This document shows positions 1 through 12,317 of a stretch of 64,000 bases of DNA, one piece after another. The notes beneath the pieces are model-generated. The model saw only the letters and a list, made by a program, of their open reading frames with translations, was not told the DNA's origin and made no database searches. Source of the DNA: Chamaecyparis obtusa (lineage: Eukaryota; Streptophyta; Pinopsida; Cupressales; Cupressaceae); assembly GCA_027943335.1 (NCBI GenBank), contig BSBK01007742.1:496001-560000 (forward strand). The letters run 5' to 3'. Both the position numbers and the translations under genes were made by a program. The first letter of the stretch is position 1, and the number at the start of each line of letters is the position of its first letter.

Positions 1-1
1 C

Positions 2-927
2 AATCAGGCAATGTTGGAGATTGCATCTTCCCTAAGCTATCCTAAATTTGAAGACATCAAGGACTGTACAAATGCAAAGAAAATGTGGGACACTCTAGCC
101 GCTATCTATGGTGGGGACACAAATGTACTAAGAGCCAAATTTGAAAGCCTGAGAGGTAAGTTTGATGAAATGAAAATGTAAGATGGTGATAGTATTGCTT
201 AGTATTGTAGTAGAATTAAGGAAGTAGTGAATGCTATTAGAGGAGCTAATGGAATCATTGATGATGAGACTGTTATCAGTAAAGTATTGAGGACCTTGCT
301 TCCTATCTATGCTATTAGAATTTATGCAATACAAGAATCAAGATGTAACCCTGGTAATGTTATAACTCTAGAAAGTCTTGTTGGCAAGTTTACTACTTTT
401 GAGTTGTCTAATTATGATAACTTCACTGTTCATAATGTTGAATCTGCATTCAAGTCTTTAATGGTTCTTCATAAGCCTAAGAAGGGAAAAGAAGGATGTG
501 AGAGCAGTGACAATGACATCAACAGTGACAGTGACACTTTTGATGATGATTTAGATGATCTTGAGGTACTTATGGCTAGAAGGCTAAAGAGAGGAAAAAG
601 GAAATATAAAGGTAAACTTCCTATTATCTATTTTTCATGTAAAAAAGTTGGCCATATTGTAGCAAGATGTCCTAACATGAATGACAAAGATGATAAAAGG
701 GAAAACAATTACAAAGACAAAAGAAATGATAGATATCACCGAAGGTATAGAGACTACATAGACAAAGGTGAGAAATCTTTCTATATTGCTGAAGAGGAAA
801 CTAACAGTGAAACTAGTGAATCTGATGATTGTGATATAGAAGTTGTTTATGTTACTATGAAAGATGATTCTGATGAAGATGAGAAAATTGCACTTATCTC
901 ATATGTTAGTAAAGGTGATAAATAGAT
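2..927 (+). pseudogene. gag: Element A gag (partial, stops)
   Basis: Gag would form the cytoplasmic virus-like particle and bind element RNA. One frame runs from base 2 to the stop at 925-927 with in-frame stops at 179-181 and 200-202, so the longest open piece begins at 227. The N-terminal part has the UBN2-like gag wording (AAIYGGDTNV, RGKFDEMKM) seen in plant copia gag. A zinc knuckle lies at about 629-670; its second Cys, His and last Cys are present (SCKKVGHIVARCP) but the first Cys codon is TAT, so it reads Tyr. An acidic Asp/Glu/Ser-rich stretch follows. The same gag is found on the minus strand in element B with an intact CCHC motif. Confidence 0.88.
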
Positions 928-1510
928 TATTGATAGTAGTTATTCACATCACATGACTTGAGATAAAAATAAGTTTCAAATCCTTAATCATTACAAAGGT
1001 AGAAGTGTTAAGTTTGGCAATGATGCACCATATCCCATGAAAGGAAAAGGATCAATAAGATTGACTAATAAGATCAAATATGATAATGCTTATTTGGTTG
1101 AAGGTCTTAATTAAATTTTTTTGAGTGTGGAACAGTTGAACAGTACTGGTTACCAAGTGGAATTTCATCATAGGAAAGCTAAAATATTTGATGCTACTGG
1201 TGAACAAATTGGAATTCGAGAACTGACAAGTGGTAACTTGTTCTATCTAGAACTATCTAAAGAAACATGTTTGTTTGCACAATATGATGATGTATGGTTA
1301 TGACATAAGAGGTTGTGTAATGTAAAATTTGATAATTTGGTAAGTATCAGTAAGTTGAAGAAAGTTAGAGGTTTACCAAGATTGAAGAAACCTAATAATG
1401 TGATGTGTAAATAGTGTCAATTGGGAAAAATGACAAAGTCTAGTTTTAAGAGCAAGACATATACTTCTAACAATATTTTGGAATTGGTTCATACTGACCT
1501 TTGTTGACCT
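928..1510 (+). pseudogene. Element A protease and GAG-pre-integrase region
   Basis: Directly after gag and in the same frame comes IIDSSYSHHMT, matching the copia aspartic protease site WIIDSGCTHHMT of element B; the catalytic D-S-G reads D-S-S here. The GAG-pre-integrase zinc-binding region (HKRLCNVKFDNL, then a C-x-x-C whose middle is a TAG stop) follows at about 1300-1440. Stops occur at about 925, 958, 1111, 1301, 1411 and 1504. Protease would mature the polyprotein; the domain is inactive by any reading. Identification rests on alignment by eye to element B. Confidence 0.8.
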
Positions 1511-2531
1511 ATGGGTGTACAAAGCTATTATGGTTATAAATATGTCATTCTTTTTGTTGATGACTACTCTAGGATGATGACTGTAATGTTTTTGAAAGAG
1601 AAATCTGATGCATTTCAGTTGTTTAAGTGGTATTTGGAAAAAGTTGAAAAAGAAACTGGTAAAAGATTGAAATATTTGAGATCTAACAGAGGAGGAGAGT
1701 TTATATCAAATGAGTTCAATCTATTCTGCAATGATAGAGGAATAAAGAGATGGATGTCTACACCTAGGACACTACCACAAAATGGTATAGCAGAAAGCAT
1801 AATGTCATGCCCAAAATTAGGGCAAAACACACACAACAATTTTTTTTCTAAAGGACTCCTGCTACAAGGTTGCAACAGAATGTAAGATCGAACCCTCAAC
1901 CTATACACCCAACTCTTAAGGGTATTCGAGGCATGCGTTGGCTTGCCATCATACCCTAACTTGTCAGGTGCACAAGGTCGATAGATCACTAACTAGCATT
2001 AATCATTAATGGTCTACGAGGGTGCAATACAAATCAATTATGGATTGTGCCAGAACACTGATGTTTGAGAAGAATGTTGCACAAAATTTTTGGAGAGAAT
2101 TTGTAAGTACAAATGTTTATACCTTGAACTGAGTACAAATCAAGAAAGGTACAAATGCTACAACTTTTGAGTTATGACATGGTTATGCACCTAATGTGAA
2201 ATATTTTAAAGTCTTTGGGAGTAAATACTATATACTGAAAGACAATAGAAATGGAAAATTTAATGCTAAAAGTGATGAAGGCATATTTCTTGGATATCCG
2301 GCTAAGAGTAAGGAGTACAAGTGTGTGAATTCTAACACTAACAAAATTGTGGAAAGTGAAAATGTTAGATTTGATGAATATGCAGATAAGAATGAATTTG
2401 AGTGCAAGCAAGAGCCTCAAGATTACATATATTTTTTATACATGGAAGGAGAGGCTAGTAGTGAACCTAAACTAGATGCCAAGGAATTGCATGAGTCTTC
2501 TGAGCCACAACGAGACATTGTTGAGAATTAG
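1481..2531 (+). pseudogene. Element A integrase (interrupted)
   Basis: The rve integrase core inserts element cDNA into the genome. Visible signatures are HTDLC (first catalytic Asp, about 1490-1505), FVDDYSRMMTVMFLKEK, LRSNRGGEF and PQNGIAE, where the catalytic Glu sits at about 1790. The ORF is then split by a foreign stretch of about 235 bp and resumes at about 2033 with SIMDCARTLMFEKNVAQ. The C-terminal part (GYAPNVKYFKVFGSKYYIL, SDEGIFLGY) is the copia GKGY-like region at 2190-2330. An acidic linker follows to the stop at 2529-2531. Premature stops and the insertion make it dead. Confidence 0.88.
1798..2032 (-). mobile_element. SINE-like insertion in integrase of element A
   Basis: The reading frame before and after (GIAE.., then SIMDCARTLM) is contiguous in relatives, so about 235 bp here is foreign. 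On the minus strand the stretch contains a B-box-like GGGTTCGATCTT (near 1888-1900) with an A-box-like TGGCAAGCCAACG about 45 bp upstream, as in tRNA-derived SINEs. A run of eight T on the plus strand (about 1840) could be a decayed A-rich part. No clear target duplication was found. Borders are set only by loss of homology to integrase. Confidence 0.4.
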
Positions 2532-5182
2532 TAGGATGTTGTCGAGTATCAGGAGGATGTTACCGAGAAATCAATAGAAGAAGCAAAGAACTTGTAAGAT
2601 GAACCTGAAGATCAAGACGAAGGAGAAAAGAAATCTAAACCTACTTTGACGCAATATGTGAGAAGACATCATAAACCTGAACAAATCATTGGAGATAAAG
2701 AATCTAGAGTCATGAAAAGAAGTAAGTTGAAAGATCATACATACTTACTATGTGAGTTTGACCTAAAATAGTAAAAGATGCTTTAGAGAATGAAGACTGA
2801 ATACAAGCCATGAATGAAGAAATAGAGCTAATAGAAAAGAATAAAACCTGGACTCTAGTGCTGAGACCTAAAGATAAGAATGTTATTGGAACAAAATGGG
2901 TATTCGGAAATAATCTTAATGAACATGGAGAAGCTACTAGAAACAAATCCAGAATGGTATGTAAGGGGTATGTATGCAAGAAGAGGGAATTGAATATGGG
3001 GAAACATTTTCCCCTGTTGCAAGATTGGAAGGAGTGAGGACTCTACTTTCTTATGAAGCTTATAAAGGATTCAAAGTATATCAAATGGATGTCATGTCTG
3101 CATTTCTGAATGGGATATTAGAAGAAGAAGTATACATTGAATAGTTATAAGAATTTGTTCATCCAAGCAAGAAGAATATGGTTTTCAAGATACACAAGGT
3201 GTTGTATGAATTAAAAAAAGCCCCCAAAGTATGGTATGAAAGACTGCACAATTATTTGATAAATATTGGATTTGGAAGGACAAATGACAACAATAATCTG
3301 TATATGAAGACTAACAAAGGTAAATGGATTTTGTTAGCTGAAATATTTGTTGATGATATCATATTTGGAGGACAAGGTTCCCTATATCAAAACTTTTCAA
3401 ATGATATGCAAACTGAATTTAAAATGTCTATGTTTGGTGAGATCAAATTCTTTGTTGGTTTGCAAGTCTATTAGATAAAGAAATGTATCTATATTACTCA
3501 ATTTAAATATGTCAAGGAGATACTAATTTTTTTTGGTATGGAGGATTCCAGACTACTAAGTACTCCTATGGCTACTGGACACAAGTTATCTAAAACTGAT
3601 GATACAACTGAAGTGAACCAAACCTTGTATAGATCCATGATTGGAAAGATACAACATGTTATCCATAGTAGACCAGATATTGCCCTAGCAGTTGGGATTG
3701 TTGCCAGGTGTTTTGCAAATCCTAAAGAGAGTCACATGATGGCAGTGAAAAGGATATTGAGATATCTTAAAGGAACAAAGGAATATGGATTGTATTACAA
3801 GAAGAATGACAAGTTTGGACTAAAATTTTACACTAATGCGGATTGGGCTAGAAATTTTGATGACAGAAAAAGTACAAGTGGTGGCGCAATCTTTCTAGGA
3901 AAGATATTAGTCTCTTGGACAAATAAGAAATAGATCTGCATTTCCCAATCTACAACAAAAGTTGAATATATAGCAACAACAATGAATTGTTCAAATTTAG
4001 TGTGGATAAAGCAATTGTTAAAAGGTATGAAAGAGGAAATCACTGAGCCAGTTGTTATTTTCTGTGATAACACAAGTGCTATTAACACTTGTGATGGCCT
4101 TTTCTTTTTCCTGACAGGTAGTGATTTGGTGGTTTGGGGAGTCATCCTCATTTCCATTTCCTTTTTTAAGGTTGGGGGAGCCTTCTAAAACCTTGATGTT
4201 ATGGTGCAGCTGAAGCTTTACTTTCTCAAATATTTAAGCTACTATTTTTTCATTGGTTTGGTTCTGATAAGGTGGATTGTTCTGTCTGCCAGCTCTGTTG
4301 GAGCTCGGTCTCTGCTGGAGGGTTCTATTTTGCTAGAGATCTTTGATGGCCTTTTCTTTTTCCTAGTAGGTTGTGATTTGGTGTAGTTTGGGGAGTCATC
4401 CTCATTCCCATTTCCTTGTTTAAGGTTGGGGGAGCCTTTCAAAACCCCGAGGTTATGGTGCAGCTGAAGCTTTACTTGCTCAATTATTTAAGCTGCTATT
4501 TTTTTCTTTGGTTTGGTTCTGACAAGGTGGGTTGTTTTGTCTACCAGATCAATTGGTTATTATAAGGTGATTCCTCTCTAGTCCTATTATGGTTTTGGGT
4601 CCCAAGTTAAAACCCATTTTGGTTATGGGAGCCACCAAAACCCTTATGTCTGGTTTAGGGAGCCTGAAAACCCTAGATATCTGATGATGTTGTAAAGCGT
4701 CGTCTTTACACTTTTGGCTTCAGTAGCTTGATCCTTACTATGTATCTTTCTTTTGGATGCTTTTGTTTTGCTGAGTTTGTGTTGCTGGTAGTTCTACTGG
4801 CATTATGTGTTGGGGGGGTGCTGTAAGGTTTATCCTTTTACCCCAGCTATTTCACTTAGTTTTGAGATAATTCTTCCTATATCAAGCATAGGGTTATAGT
4901 TCCCTCCAAAAACTAAATGTCTATGGTTTCAAGGCCCATTCAAAACCTATTTTTACCTTTATCAAAAACATATCAAAGAATCATGCTATGCACACTAAGA
5001 CTAAGCATATTGCTATCAAGTATCATTACTTGAGAGAGTTGGTTAAAGACAAAGAAGTGAGATTGGAATATGTGAATACAAAGGAATAATTAGAAGATAT
5101 ATTCACAAAAGCATTATCTAAAGATGCTCATGAATACCTTAGATGTAAATTAGGGGCGATTCCCCTAACTGAGGATACCTAG
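2532..5182 (+). pseudogene. Element A reverse transcriptase and RNase H (decayed)
   Basis: RT copies element RNA into cDNA, and RNase H removes the RNA. Signatures in order: ELIEKNKTWTLV and GTKWVF (2820-2910), frameshift near 2970-3000, KVYQMDVMSAFLNG (3075-3115), LYELKKAPKVWYERL (3205-3250), catalytic FVDDIIFGG (3347-3373), GEIKFFVGLQV, then the RNase H part with SRPDIA, YTNADWA, DRKSTSGGAIF and CDNTSAINT (about 4060-4090). After a foreign 883-bp insertion the frame resumes at about 4971 (HTKTKHIAIKYHYLRE, DIFTKALSKD) and stops at 5180-5182. Several in-frame TAG/TAA codons. Confidence 0.9.
4088..4970 (+). mobile_element. LINE-3'-end-like insertion with internal 252-bp duplication
   Basis: Homology to RNase H stops after CTATTAACA and resumes at CATATCAAAG, so about 883 bp is inserted; AACA at both edges may be a short target duplication but is ambiguous. 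The insert begins with two tandem copies, offset 252 bp, of a unit starting GATGGCCTTTTCTTTTTCCT (4093 and 4345). It ends with a T/G-rich stretch, a TTTACCCC-like block (4837-4845) and ATCAAAAA, resembling plant LINE 3' UTRs ending near an A-rich tail. No LINE coding sequence is present, so the class is inferred. Confidence 0.5.
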
Positions 5183-5680
5183 AAGCATATAGGAGCACTA
5201 CATCAAATGTGCTAATCAGACTATCTGACAAATTGATACATAAGAGGTCACACTTTAGGAATTACCTAGAGTTGTGAGAAGCAAAGAAAAAATGTTGATC
5301 AATCATAAGGAAAGATGATAGAGGGAGTATACATCATACATAATTGACATGAAGAAATCTACATGGTAAAGATGTAAGAGACACAAGTTTCTTTTCCATT
5401 GTTGTCAAAGAGCGAAAGATTCAATGAACCTAAGGGAGAGATTCCAAGGGAGAAATATAGAAAAGTAAATGGACCTAAGAAAAGAGGGAGAGATTTAGAA
5501 AGATTTAGTAAGCAGGAAAAGCTAAATCTATCCAAGAGGGAGTTGGTACTTGGATGTGTTAAATGAGAATCAAAATGAAGCTAAGGATATTAATGGATAT
5601 CTATTGAACAAAGATATTGGATTGTTTGGTGAATCATATGATATTCATGTGGTGTTTCCATCCATGCCAAAGAGAGAGAT
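5183..5680 (+). promoter_or_regulatory. 3' untranslated region of element A with repeated polypurine-tract-like motifs
   Basis: Between the pol stop and the LTR there are several AAGGGAGAGA-like purine runs (about 5431, 5445, 5483, 5534), and the last one, CCAAAGAGAGAGAT, abuts the LTR start at 5681. The last is the natural polypurine tract that primes plus-strand DNA synthesis. The repeats resemble the multiplied tracts described for Sireviruses. Confidence 0.6.
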
Positions 5681-7155
5681 TGTTGGAAAATACAATTGAA
5701 ACAATTGTTATATTGTCATTAATGTCAAACCTTAACTAGTAAGACAGTTGCTATCTAGGAGAGTACCATATCTATTGATGAAGAGGATGAGGAGATAACA
5801 AGAGAACCCAAGGAAAGGTTGAGTTATGTGATACTTCAATGGGTACTTGATTAGTTGGCACATTGACAAGGTAATGTGTTGTTTACATAGTGAAGAAGAA
5901 AGACTGGAAACATAGGCTTAACTGAGAAAAAGTGAAGAAATCTAGTTTAAGTTGAGTGATGTTAGTGTCGACCGAGCGCCAGTATATGCCGAGAAAATCT
6001 AGTATTGACCGAACATTAGTAATTGCCGATTTCTGAGAAGGAAAATATTAGCGATGATTGAGATACACAGTAATGATAGAGGAGATGAACACAGTATTGA
6101 CTGAGTGTCAGTAATTTATATTTTGAGGAAGAATTGAGAATCCTAGTTGACATAGTTGAATTTTTGGGATATGTAAAATGTGTTGACATTATTAATGAGT
6201 GGTATAAAACATTTAATGCATGGTAAATAATTTTCTTATGAATTCATAAAGAAGTTTTAAGATGTATCTAGAAGGAAAAGAAGGAGAAAATAATGATGGA
6301 AGGATTCGATGAATCTGACCTAAACCTAAGATCTACGGAGGAGATTAAGTGACAAAAGATTGATCCACCTAATCAAGGAGGTATAAGATTAACCTAATTG
6401 TGAGGTTACAAAAATAGAGAAGAGGTTGATGTTATTGACTGATAAGTCTAAGTAGAAGGCTAAAGGTGAAGTTGTGAAGGAGTTGAATAGAGTTGTGATT
6501 GCTTGAAGTGAATTATGAGCATATCAAAGATGGAGATGGAAATGAATGTCAGTCAATAAATCAACATATGTGCGAAGTGGATTTGTATTTGGAAAGTAAG
6601 TTGTATATTTTTCAGATCATAACCTACTGTTACTTTCTAACCATTGCATCAATCTAAATCCTTTAATCAAGGTTGACCTAATAGTCATTTTTTATAAACC
6701 ATTTAATCAAGGTGACATTTTGATGGAATGTTCTTAAGACCTCTAATAAGGCCACTCTTAACAGGGTGATTAAATCCTTTAACCAGGTCACACCTAATAG
6801 TGTGTATTGTAAACCTTTAGTAGGGTTGGATTTTCATAGAGCTCACTTCAGAAGAGTGAAAATCAGTTGCATGTTACAAGTGGTTTTTCCCAAATTGGGT
6901 TTCTACTATAAATCTAGTGTTATAATTGTGTGAATGATTTTGATGTGGATGATGTTGAAAGTTTTATATTCTACAAGTTATTTACTTTAGGACAGTGGAC
7001 TGCAAGTTTTATGGTATTGGTATATGCTATAGAGACCGAGTTGAAAGATGATTAGATCTGAGATTGTTGATGAGCTAGAAAGTTGAATTGGTACATCTGG
7101 ACCTAAGAACAATTGATTCACCCCCCCTCCATGTTGTTCTAAAATCATTCTAATA
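5681..7155 (+). repeat. 3' LTR of element A
   Basis: Starts TGTTGGAAAATACAATTG directly after the polypurine tract and ends near ATTCACCCCCCCTCC...CATTCTAATA; length about 1475 bp. The ATTCACCCCCCCTC block just before the LTR end is shared, in reverse, by the LTRs of elements B, C, E and F in this window. The motif TTGTCATTAATGTCAAAC near its start matches the start of the C LTR (TTGTCATTGATGTCAAC). The right border is taken by analogy to C, not from a target duplication, because the left end of the element is outside the window. Confidence 0.8.
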
Positions 7156-7163
7156 CTATATAT

Positions 7164-7370
7164 ATATGTTGAAGAGAGTTTGTAGGTAGCATAGGAAAAA
7201 GGAATTTAATTTTCACATTTATTAATATATTTATATCAAAGAACTCCTTTTAAAGGGTAGGTGTATATCTATGTACAAGAGAGTTTGTAGGTACCATAGG
7301 GAAATGGAGTTAAGTTTGCACATTTATTAATATGTTTGTATCAAAGAATTCCCCTTAAGATAGACAATTC
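7164..7370. repeat. Two-copy tandem repeat, about 110 bp
   Basis: GAGAGTTTGTAGGTA followed by CATTTATTAATAT and ATCAAAGAA occurs at about 7169 and again at about 7279, with modest divergence. The duplication sits directly after the LTR of element A. Confidence 0.7.
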
Positions 7371-8927
7371 AAATGAGAAATGATACATGAAAATTTTACC
7401 ATTGTATTTGTTAAGCATACTAAAATACTAGGGAGAGGGGTAGTGAGTCAGACTATGCAAGTTTCAAGCATCTACTAGCAACTTATCAAATAATGAACAT
7501 AAGCACACATAGACACAAATAAACACTATATTTATGTTGACATCTGATAGGGAAAGGGCATGGTGAGAGTAAATTTTGGATCTACTACCCAAATCTAGCC
7601 TCACAAGAAACATGAATATAATAAGGAATTTACAATATGAAGTAGGGACCAAACTACAAAAAACACCAATCCCTAATTACATTTGTAGATACCAACCTAT
7701 AGGAGACATCAATCTCCTAGTCCAATATTTGAGCACCAATACAACATGTGAGTCACCAACCTTACCAAAATACATGATATTAAATTTGGACTTTTAGGAT
7801 TGAATACCTAGTGTATGCAATAAAAGTGTGAGTTCAAATAGAATGCAATGAGAAATTATAACATTCAAACTACACTATCAAAACAACATCTAGATTAGAC
7901 ATAAAGAAATCTTAACAAACAAAAGGATGCAAACCGCAACATCCAAATAGCCTTCTTAAAGTGTGGATTTGTCCAAGCTAATGGATTTATGCTCATAAAA
8001 TTTGTTGAAGCTTCAAATAATGAGTATAGATTTTGGCATTATAAGACTGAGTATTTCTTTTGAATCTCAAATGGACATTATGATATTTCATAAAAAGGTA
8101 GATGATTTGTGAAGGGAGAAGGGCTCAATTTATAGGAAAGAGGAGGGTTGAATAGATGGTCAAGATTGAAAATGGAGAAAGGGTTGAGATGTATTTGAAG
8201 GAGAGCACATGGATTTTACTTCTTAAAACTCATAGCCTTGTGACAAGTATCAAAAAGAGAGTGGTTGAGAGGACATAGGAGGTTGGGAAGATATGCCATA
8301 AAGACAAATATTGTCTCATACTCCAAAGATCAAGTTTCGAGGAATGTGACCATATTAGGAAGTGGGAATGGGGGACAAAGATGTAAGATTGTGGTTGAGG
8401 GTGTAAGAGTATTTAAGGTTGACAAGTTGGATCGAGGTTGGGATTAGAGTTGATGATGTAGCCAAGACCAAAGAAGTCTCCAATGGAGATGTCCAATCTT
8501 ACATCAAGAGTCAACACAATGGAAAGAACAAAGAAACACAACAAGATGTTACCTAACAACAACTTTATTATATGATAACATCAAAATACATCAGATTGAC
8601 TTCAACATGTTAGGGTGTGTTGATTCCAAAAACTGCAGATTGGAAATCCAAAAGATTTGCCTCTTACCTTTTGTGGATTCCTCAATCAGTTCTAGCCAAT
8701 GAACAAGAATGATCACTCGATCAAATTCCCCTGCACTTTTGGCTCTGCTAGACCAAGGTTGGTGAGCCCTTACCTCAACCTTAATCTGTTGGTTGGAGGC
8801 TTTTAAATAGAAGATTTAAGATTAATGATCTCTCAATATGGAAATTACTCTTGAGATAGATCGAATTGTGATTTACACAAAAATTAAAAAACTTATGAAA
8901 AAATTTAATTGAGTGCTTATGAGAAAA
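7371..8927. other. No gene recognised
   Basis: AT-rich DNA with only short chance ORFs. A purine-rich plus-strand stretch lies at about 8120-8460. I see no coding homology, tRNA or clear repeat border. It may be old LTR sequence. Confidence 0.5.
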
Positions 8928-10215
8928 TGTTACGAATAGTCCCAAGAGATAACTGAGAGAGGGGGGGGCTGAATCAGTTATCTACAAGATTCAATTCTTT
9001 ATCCAATTAAGTATAGAAGAACATTAAGAACATACACAATAAGATAACACTTAACACAACACCACAATTTTGGTTACAGGGAAACCCAACTAGGTAAAAA
9101 CCCCGATGGGAATTAGCACCCACTATAAACTGCACTAGAGTATAATGATACCTATTAAAAGATCTTACAACCCTGTTAGGAGTTGATCTTTACAATGCAT
9201 GAAGTATAGTGACCTTGTCAAGATTCAGACCCTGTTAGGTTTACAAATAACCTTGTTAGAGGTGAGGACACACTGTCTGGGAGAACACTACTCAAATGAT
9301 GAAGTTTGCAACCTTTTGCATAACAGATATAGACTATATTTGGATCTTGGTGAACTGGAAAGTAGACCCACTGTCTCAACTAAAACATGATCAGTTACAA
9401 TGAATAACATATACTCTCTTCTTCTTCACATAGATCTTCAATTGATGATTGACTGTCTCGGTACATTCACATCTTCTGCTCTGCTCTCTCAATCACACTT
9501 TAGCAATCATAACTGACTAGCTATTAGTATCTTTCTCCAAATGATTTAATCAAGTTGGCCTTTTATAACTTCCTTTAAATCATATTAGAGAAACAATATA
9601 ACTCTCCAATAACATCTCCAATGGCTATACTAAGCACACAACACAAAATAGGTCCGCAAAACTCAATATGAGTAGACGCGTTGCTTGACACAGTTGACTC
9701 CACCAAATTAACTAAAACTTTATTCTTATGCTGAAATACATTAAGTAATCTTAACCAAACATTCTTAACTCATCACCAAACACACATATCAAAATGATAG
9801 GTGCAACTGCTAAACCAATATAAACATTGTCGGCTCCATTAGACAATCTCAGGAAACTGTAATTGGCAAATAGAAACATCATAACTCAACATGTACTGCA
9901 CAAATACCTCTGTATCCATGAACATAATATCATAAAAATGTCTACAACATAAATATAAATGCGCAAGGCTCCATCATAACCATACTGAAAATCACATACA
10001 AAACTCTACCTGTATCACTGTCAGGAACACTATTGATACAAACAACTACACAACTGTTTGCATTCAAAATAAACCTCTGCATCTATGATATCATGCTGAT
10101 AACATATCTAAGAAACATATGCTCACTTGGCTCTCTCCATAAGACTTCAATGCACGCTGCTTACAATATGTTCTCATCAATGATAAACATACAGTCAACA
10201 CTGGATTGCTAGCAA
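8928..10215 (-). repeat. Solo-like copia LTR (F)
   Basis: Reading the minus strand, the 3' end carries the GATTCAGCCCCCCCTCTCTCAG block and ends ...CGTAACA at 8928. Inside are the CCCTGTTAGG motifs found repeatedly in the U5 of plant copia LTRs, and near the other end is an ATCATTGATGA motif corresponding to the TCATTGATGTCAA start motif of LTRs A and C. No gag/pol on either side fits it and no primer site is evident, so it is probably a solo LTR. The high end is uncertain (10200-10215); no target duplication was found. Confidence 0.6.
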
Positions 10216-11410
10216 ATCTCCAATAGAAAATACTTTATGTACATGATTGCTTGGTTGCGTAAATGAATTTTAAAATGTAAATATGATTATTGAATGGAAA
10301 TTCCCTAAAGATGCTTGATTAAATAACCTTATATCAGTATTAGACCAGTGTCTTTATCCTCTATAGAGTATTATCAATTCAATTTAAAATGATCTTACAT
10401 ATAATCCTGTGAGATGGTTTTAACAACTTACTTCTCAAGCAAGAACATCACCCCAAAGCCATCTATATGCGTAATAATTTAAATGTGTTGTTACAGTTAG
10501 TATTATAGATTAAATTCTTTACGAAAGACCAATAAGACAAAGTGAAGCCTTGACAACCAATCTCCAAACTGATGATCAAACTTAAACTAATTCAAATTAT
10601 TATGTCATAAGATAGTACATTGAAGCATCTAAATGAAAAAGATTATCATAGAGAACTGATCAAATTAAATGAAGACAAATACCATCAAGAATGAAAGGAC
10701 AACTGGAATTATAATGAAATAAGCATGATTAAATTCAACTGAATAAAAACTATGTAATTTCTCTTCTCCAACCGTGCATCTTCAAGAGACAAGACCAAAA
10801 TGCATTGTATAAAAAATGTATTCGTGATTCTATTATTGTCTCTCCTTTTGACATCAAAATGATCCCCTATATATAAATGAGGATTCAGTCTGGGTGAATA
10901 GGCATAACCTTTCACAAAAACTTGTAACTTCTTAACTGACAACTAAACAAACTATCATAATAGACTGATTACACAAAAACTCCTCAAGACAACATTTTGA
11001 GAATATTTATAAATAGGGACTAATCCCCAAACAACTCGCCACACTCTTTGATATTCTCTAAGTATCTCTTAGAGGCATAAGTATCTACATCATGTATTAT
11101 ATCCCTAACTATGATCTCCAACATGATGAACCATTCCATCTATGTAGTTTTTGCATCCTTTTGTGTTGTAGATCCTTCCATGCTTGTTGCCGCCAAAAAG
11201 ATCCTTCACAAATACAAATAAAAATAAATTAATCAAATGTTAATTTAGAAAAAAATCTTACTTGACATTATGGAATGTTTAGAGAATGATCTGAAACCTT
11301 CTTTCTAAATAGTCAGCCACATGGAACGCAATTGCCAATTTTTCACTTGATAAACTGACTGTCCACAAGTTCCACTCCTCAGAATCTCAAGAATCATACT
11401 ATTATGATTC
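10216..11410. other. No gene recognised; possible retroelement remnant
   Basis: AT-rich sequence between two minus-strand LTR remnants. It could be the eroded body of an element, but no gag or pol wording is readable in any frame. Confidence 0.4.
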
Positions 11411-12290
11411 CATCTCTGATCAAAAAGTTTTTAGAAATAATAATGCACCAACACAACTAAGAGGGGGGGGGGGGGTGAATCATTTGTTTTCCAAACCTGA
11501 AACTTAAATCCCTTTCAACCTAATTATTTTAAAGAAATTGAAATAATAATATAACCAAAAGAACACCACAAAATCAGAACAACATAACATAAATATTTGT
11601 TTTGAAGGAAAAGCATGTCAAGGGAAAAACCCTGATAGAGATGAAACCCACAAATAATGCACTAGAAATATTATGTCCCTTTTAGGAGACCTAACCCTAT
11701 TAGGAGCTAATTTTTACATTTAGTACACGTTCCTCTTAAAGGATATACCCTGTTATGAGTCTTTCCAACCCTGTTAGGAGTTGAGTACAAAGATAGGCTC
11801 ACTACCCAAAGTAAAGGTTAAATCTACCTTCTGAAGATTAAACCCACCTCCCGGATCTATTGTCAAAATAAATGTATAAGAGTATATAATAAAAGTAATG
11901 AAATGACTCACAACAACTAGTCTTTCCTATATAGTTCCAATGAAGTGCTCAATGAATGATCTCTTCTATACATCCCATAGACCTCCCATCAACAAGCTCA
12001 CAACACTTTCAAAACCATTACACACAACACTCCAAGGAATGACTTTCCTTTATACAAGTTACAACAAGCAATTAGGTCAGCTTGCTAGGACATTTCCAAT
12101 TCACAAATGAATATATAGACCCTTTCTAGGATACAAATGGTATCTTAAGCAAGTATACACTAAATATAAATCATCAAATGCGCGCCAAGATCCACAATCC
12201 ACACTAGAAACCTTCTGAAAATGTTATCTCCTTCGGTTATCCCTAGATATGTCTTGGCAAGATCACACGCCACATCTGACATCACCCACT
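11411..12290 (-). repeat. Copia LTR remnant with decayed primer binding site
   Basis: On the minus strand a block of C (complement of the G run at 11462-11474) followed by CTCTTAGTTGTG is the typical LTR 3' end. Immediately beyond, at about 11413-11425, TTGATCAGAGATGG resembles the primer site TTGGTATCAGAGCT with a few changes, which makes this a 5' LTR of a minus-strand element. It contains CCCTGTTAGGAGTT motifs (about 11770-11785). The upper border is not defined and the LTR may be truncated. Confidence 0.55.
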
Positions 12291-12317
12291 AGTACATTTG
12301 ACCTTATTTTTCAAGCA

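Larger units (their letters stand above)
1..7155 (+). mobile_element. Ty1/copia element A, 5' truncated by window edge, decayed
   Basis: Order gag, protease, integrase, reverse transcriptase, RNase H, then a 3' LTR: the Ty1/copia (Pseudoviridae) order. The 5' LTR and the first part of gag lie left of the window. Coding parts are broken by many in-frame stops and at least one frameshift (around 2970-3000), and by two later insertions (about 1798-2032 and 4088-4970). The polyprotein wording and LTR resemble elements B and C on the other strand of this window, so the three belong to one family or close sister families. It cannot be autonomous now. Confidence 0.93.

Noticed and set aside
1615..1989. 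Minus-strand ORF opposite integrase of element A
   Set aside because: Shadow of the coding strand plus the inserted repeat; no homology.
8928..12290. The two minus-strand LTRs F and 11411-12290 as a pair of one element
   Set aside because: Their ends and internal words differ too much to be a matching LTR pair, and no pol lies between them.
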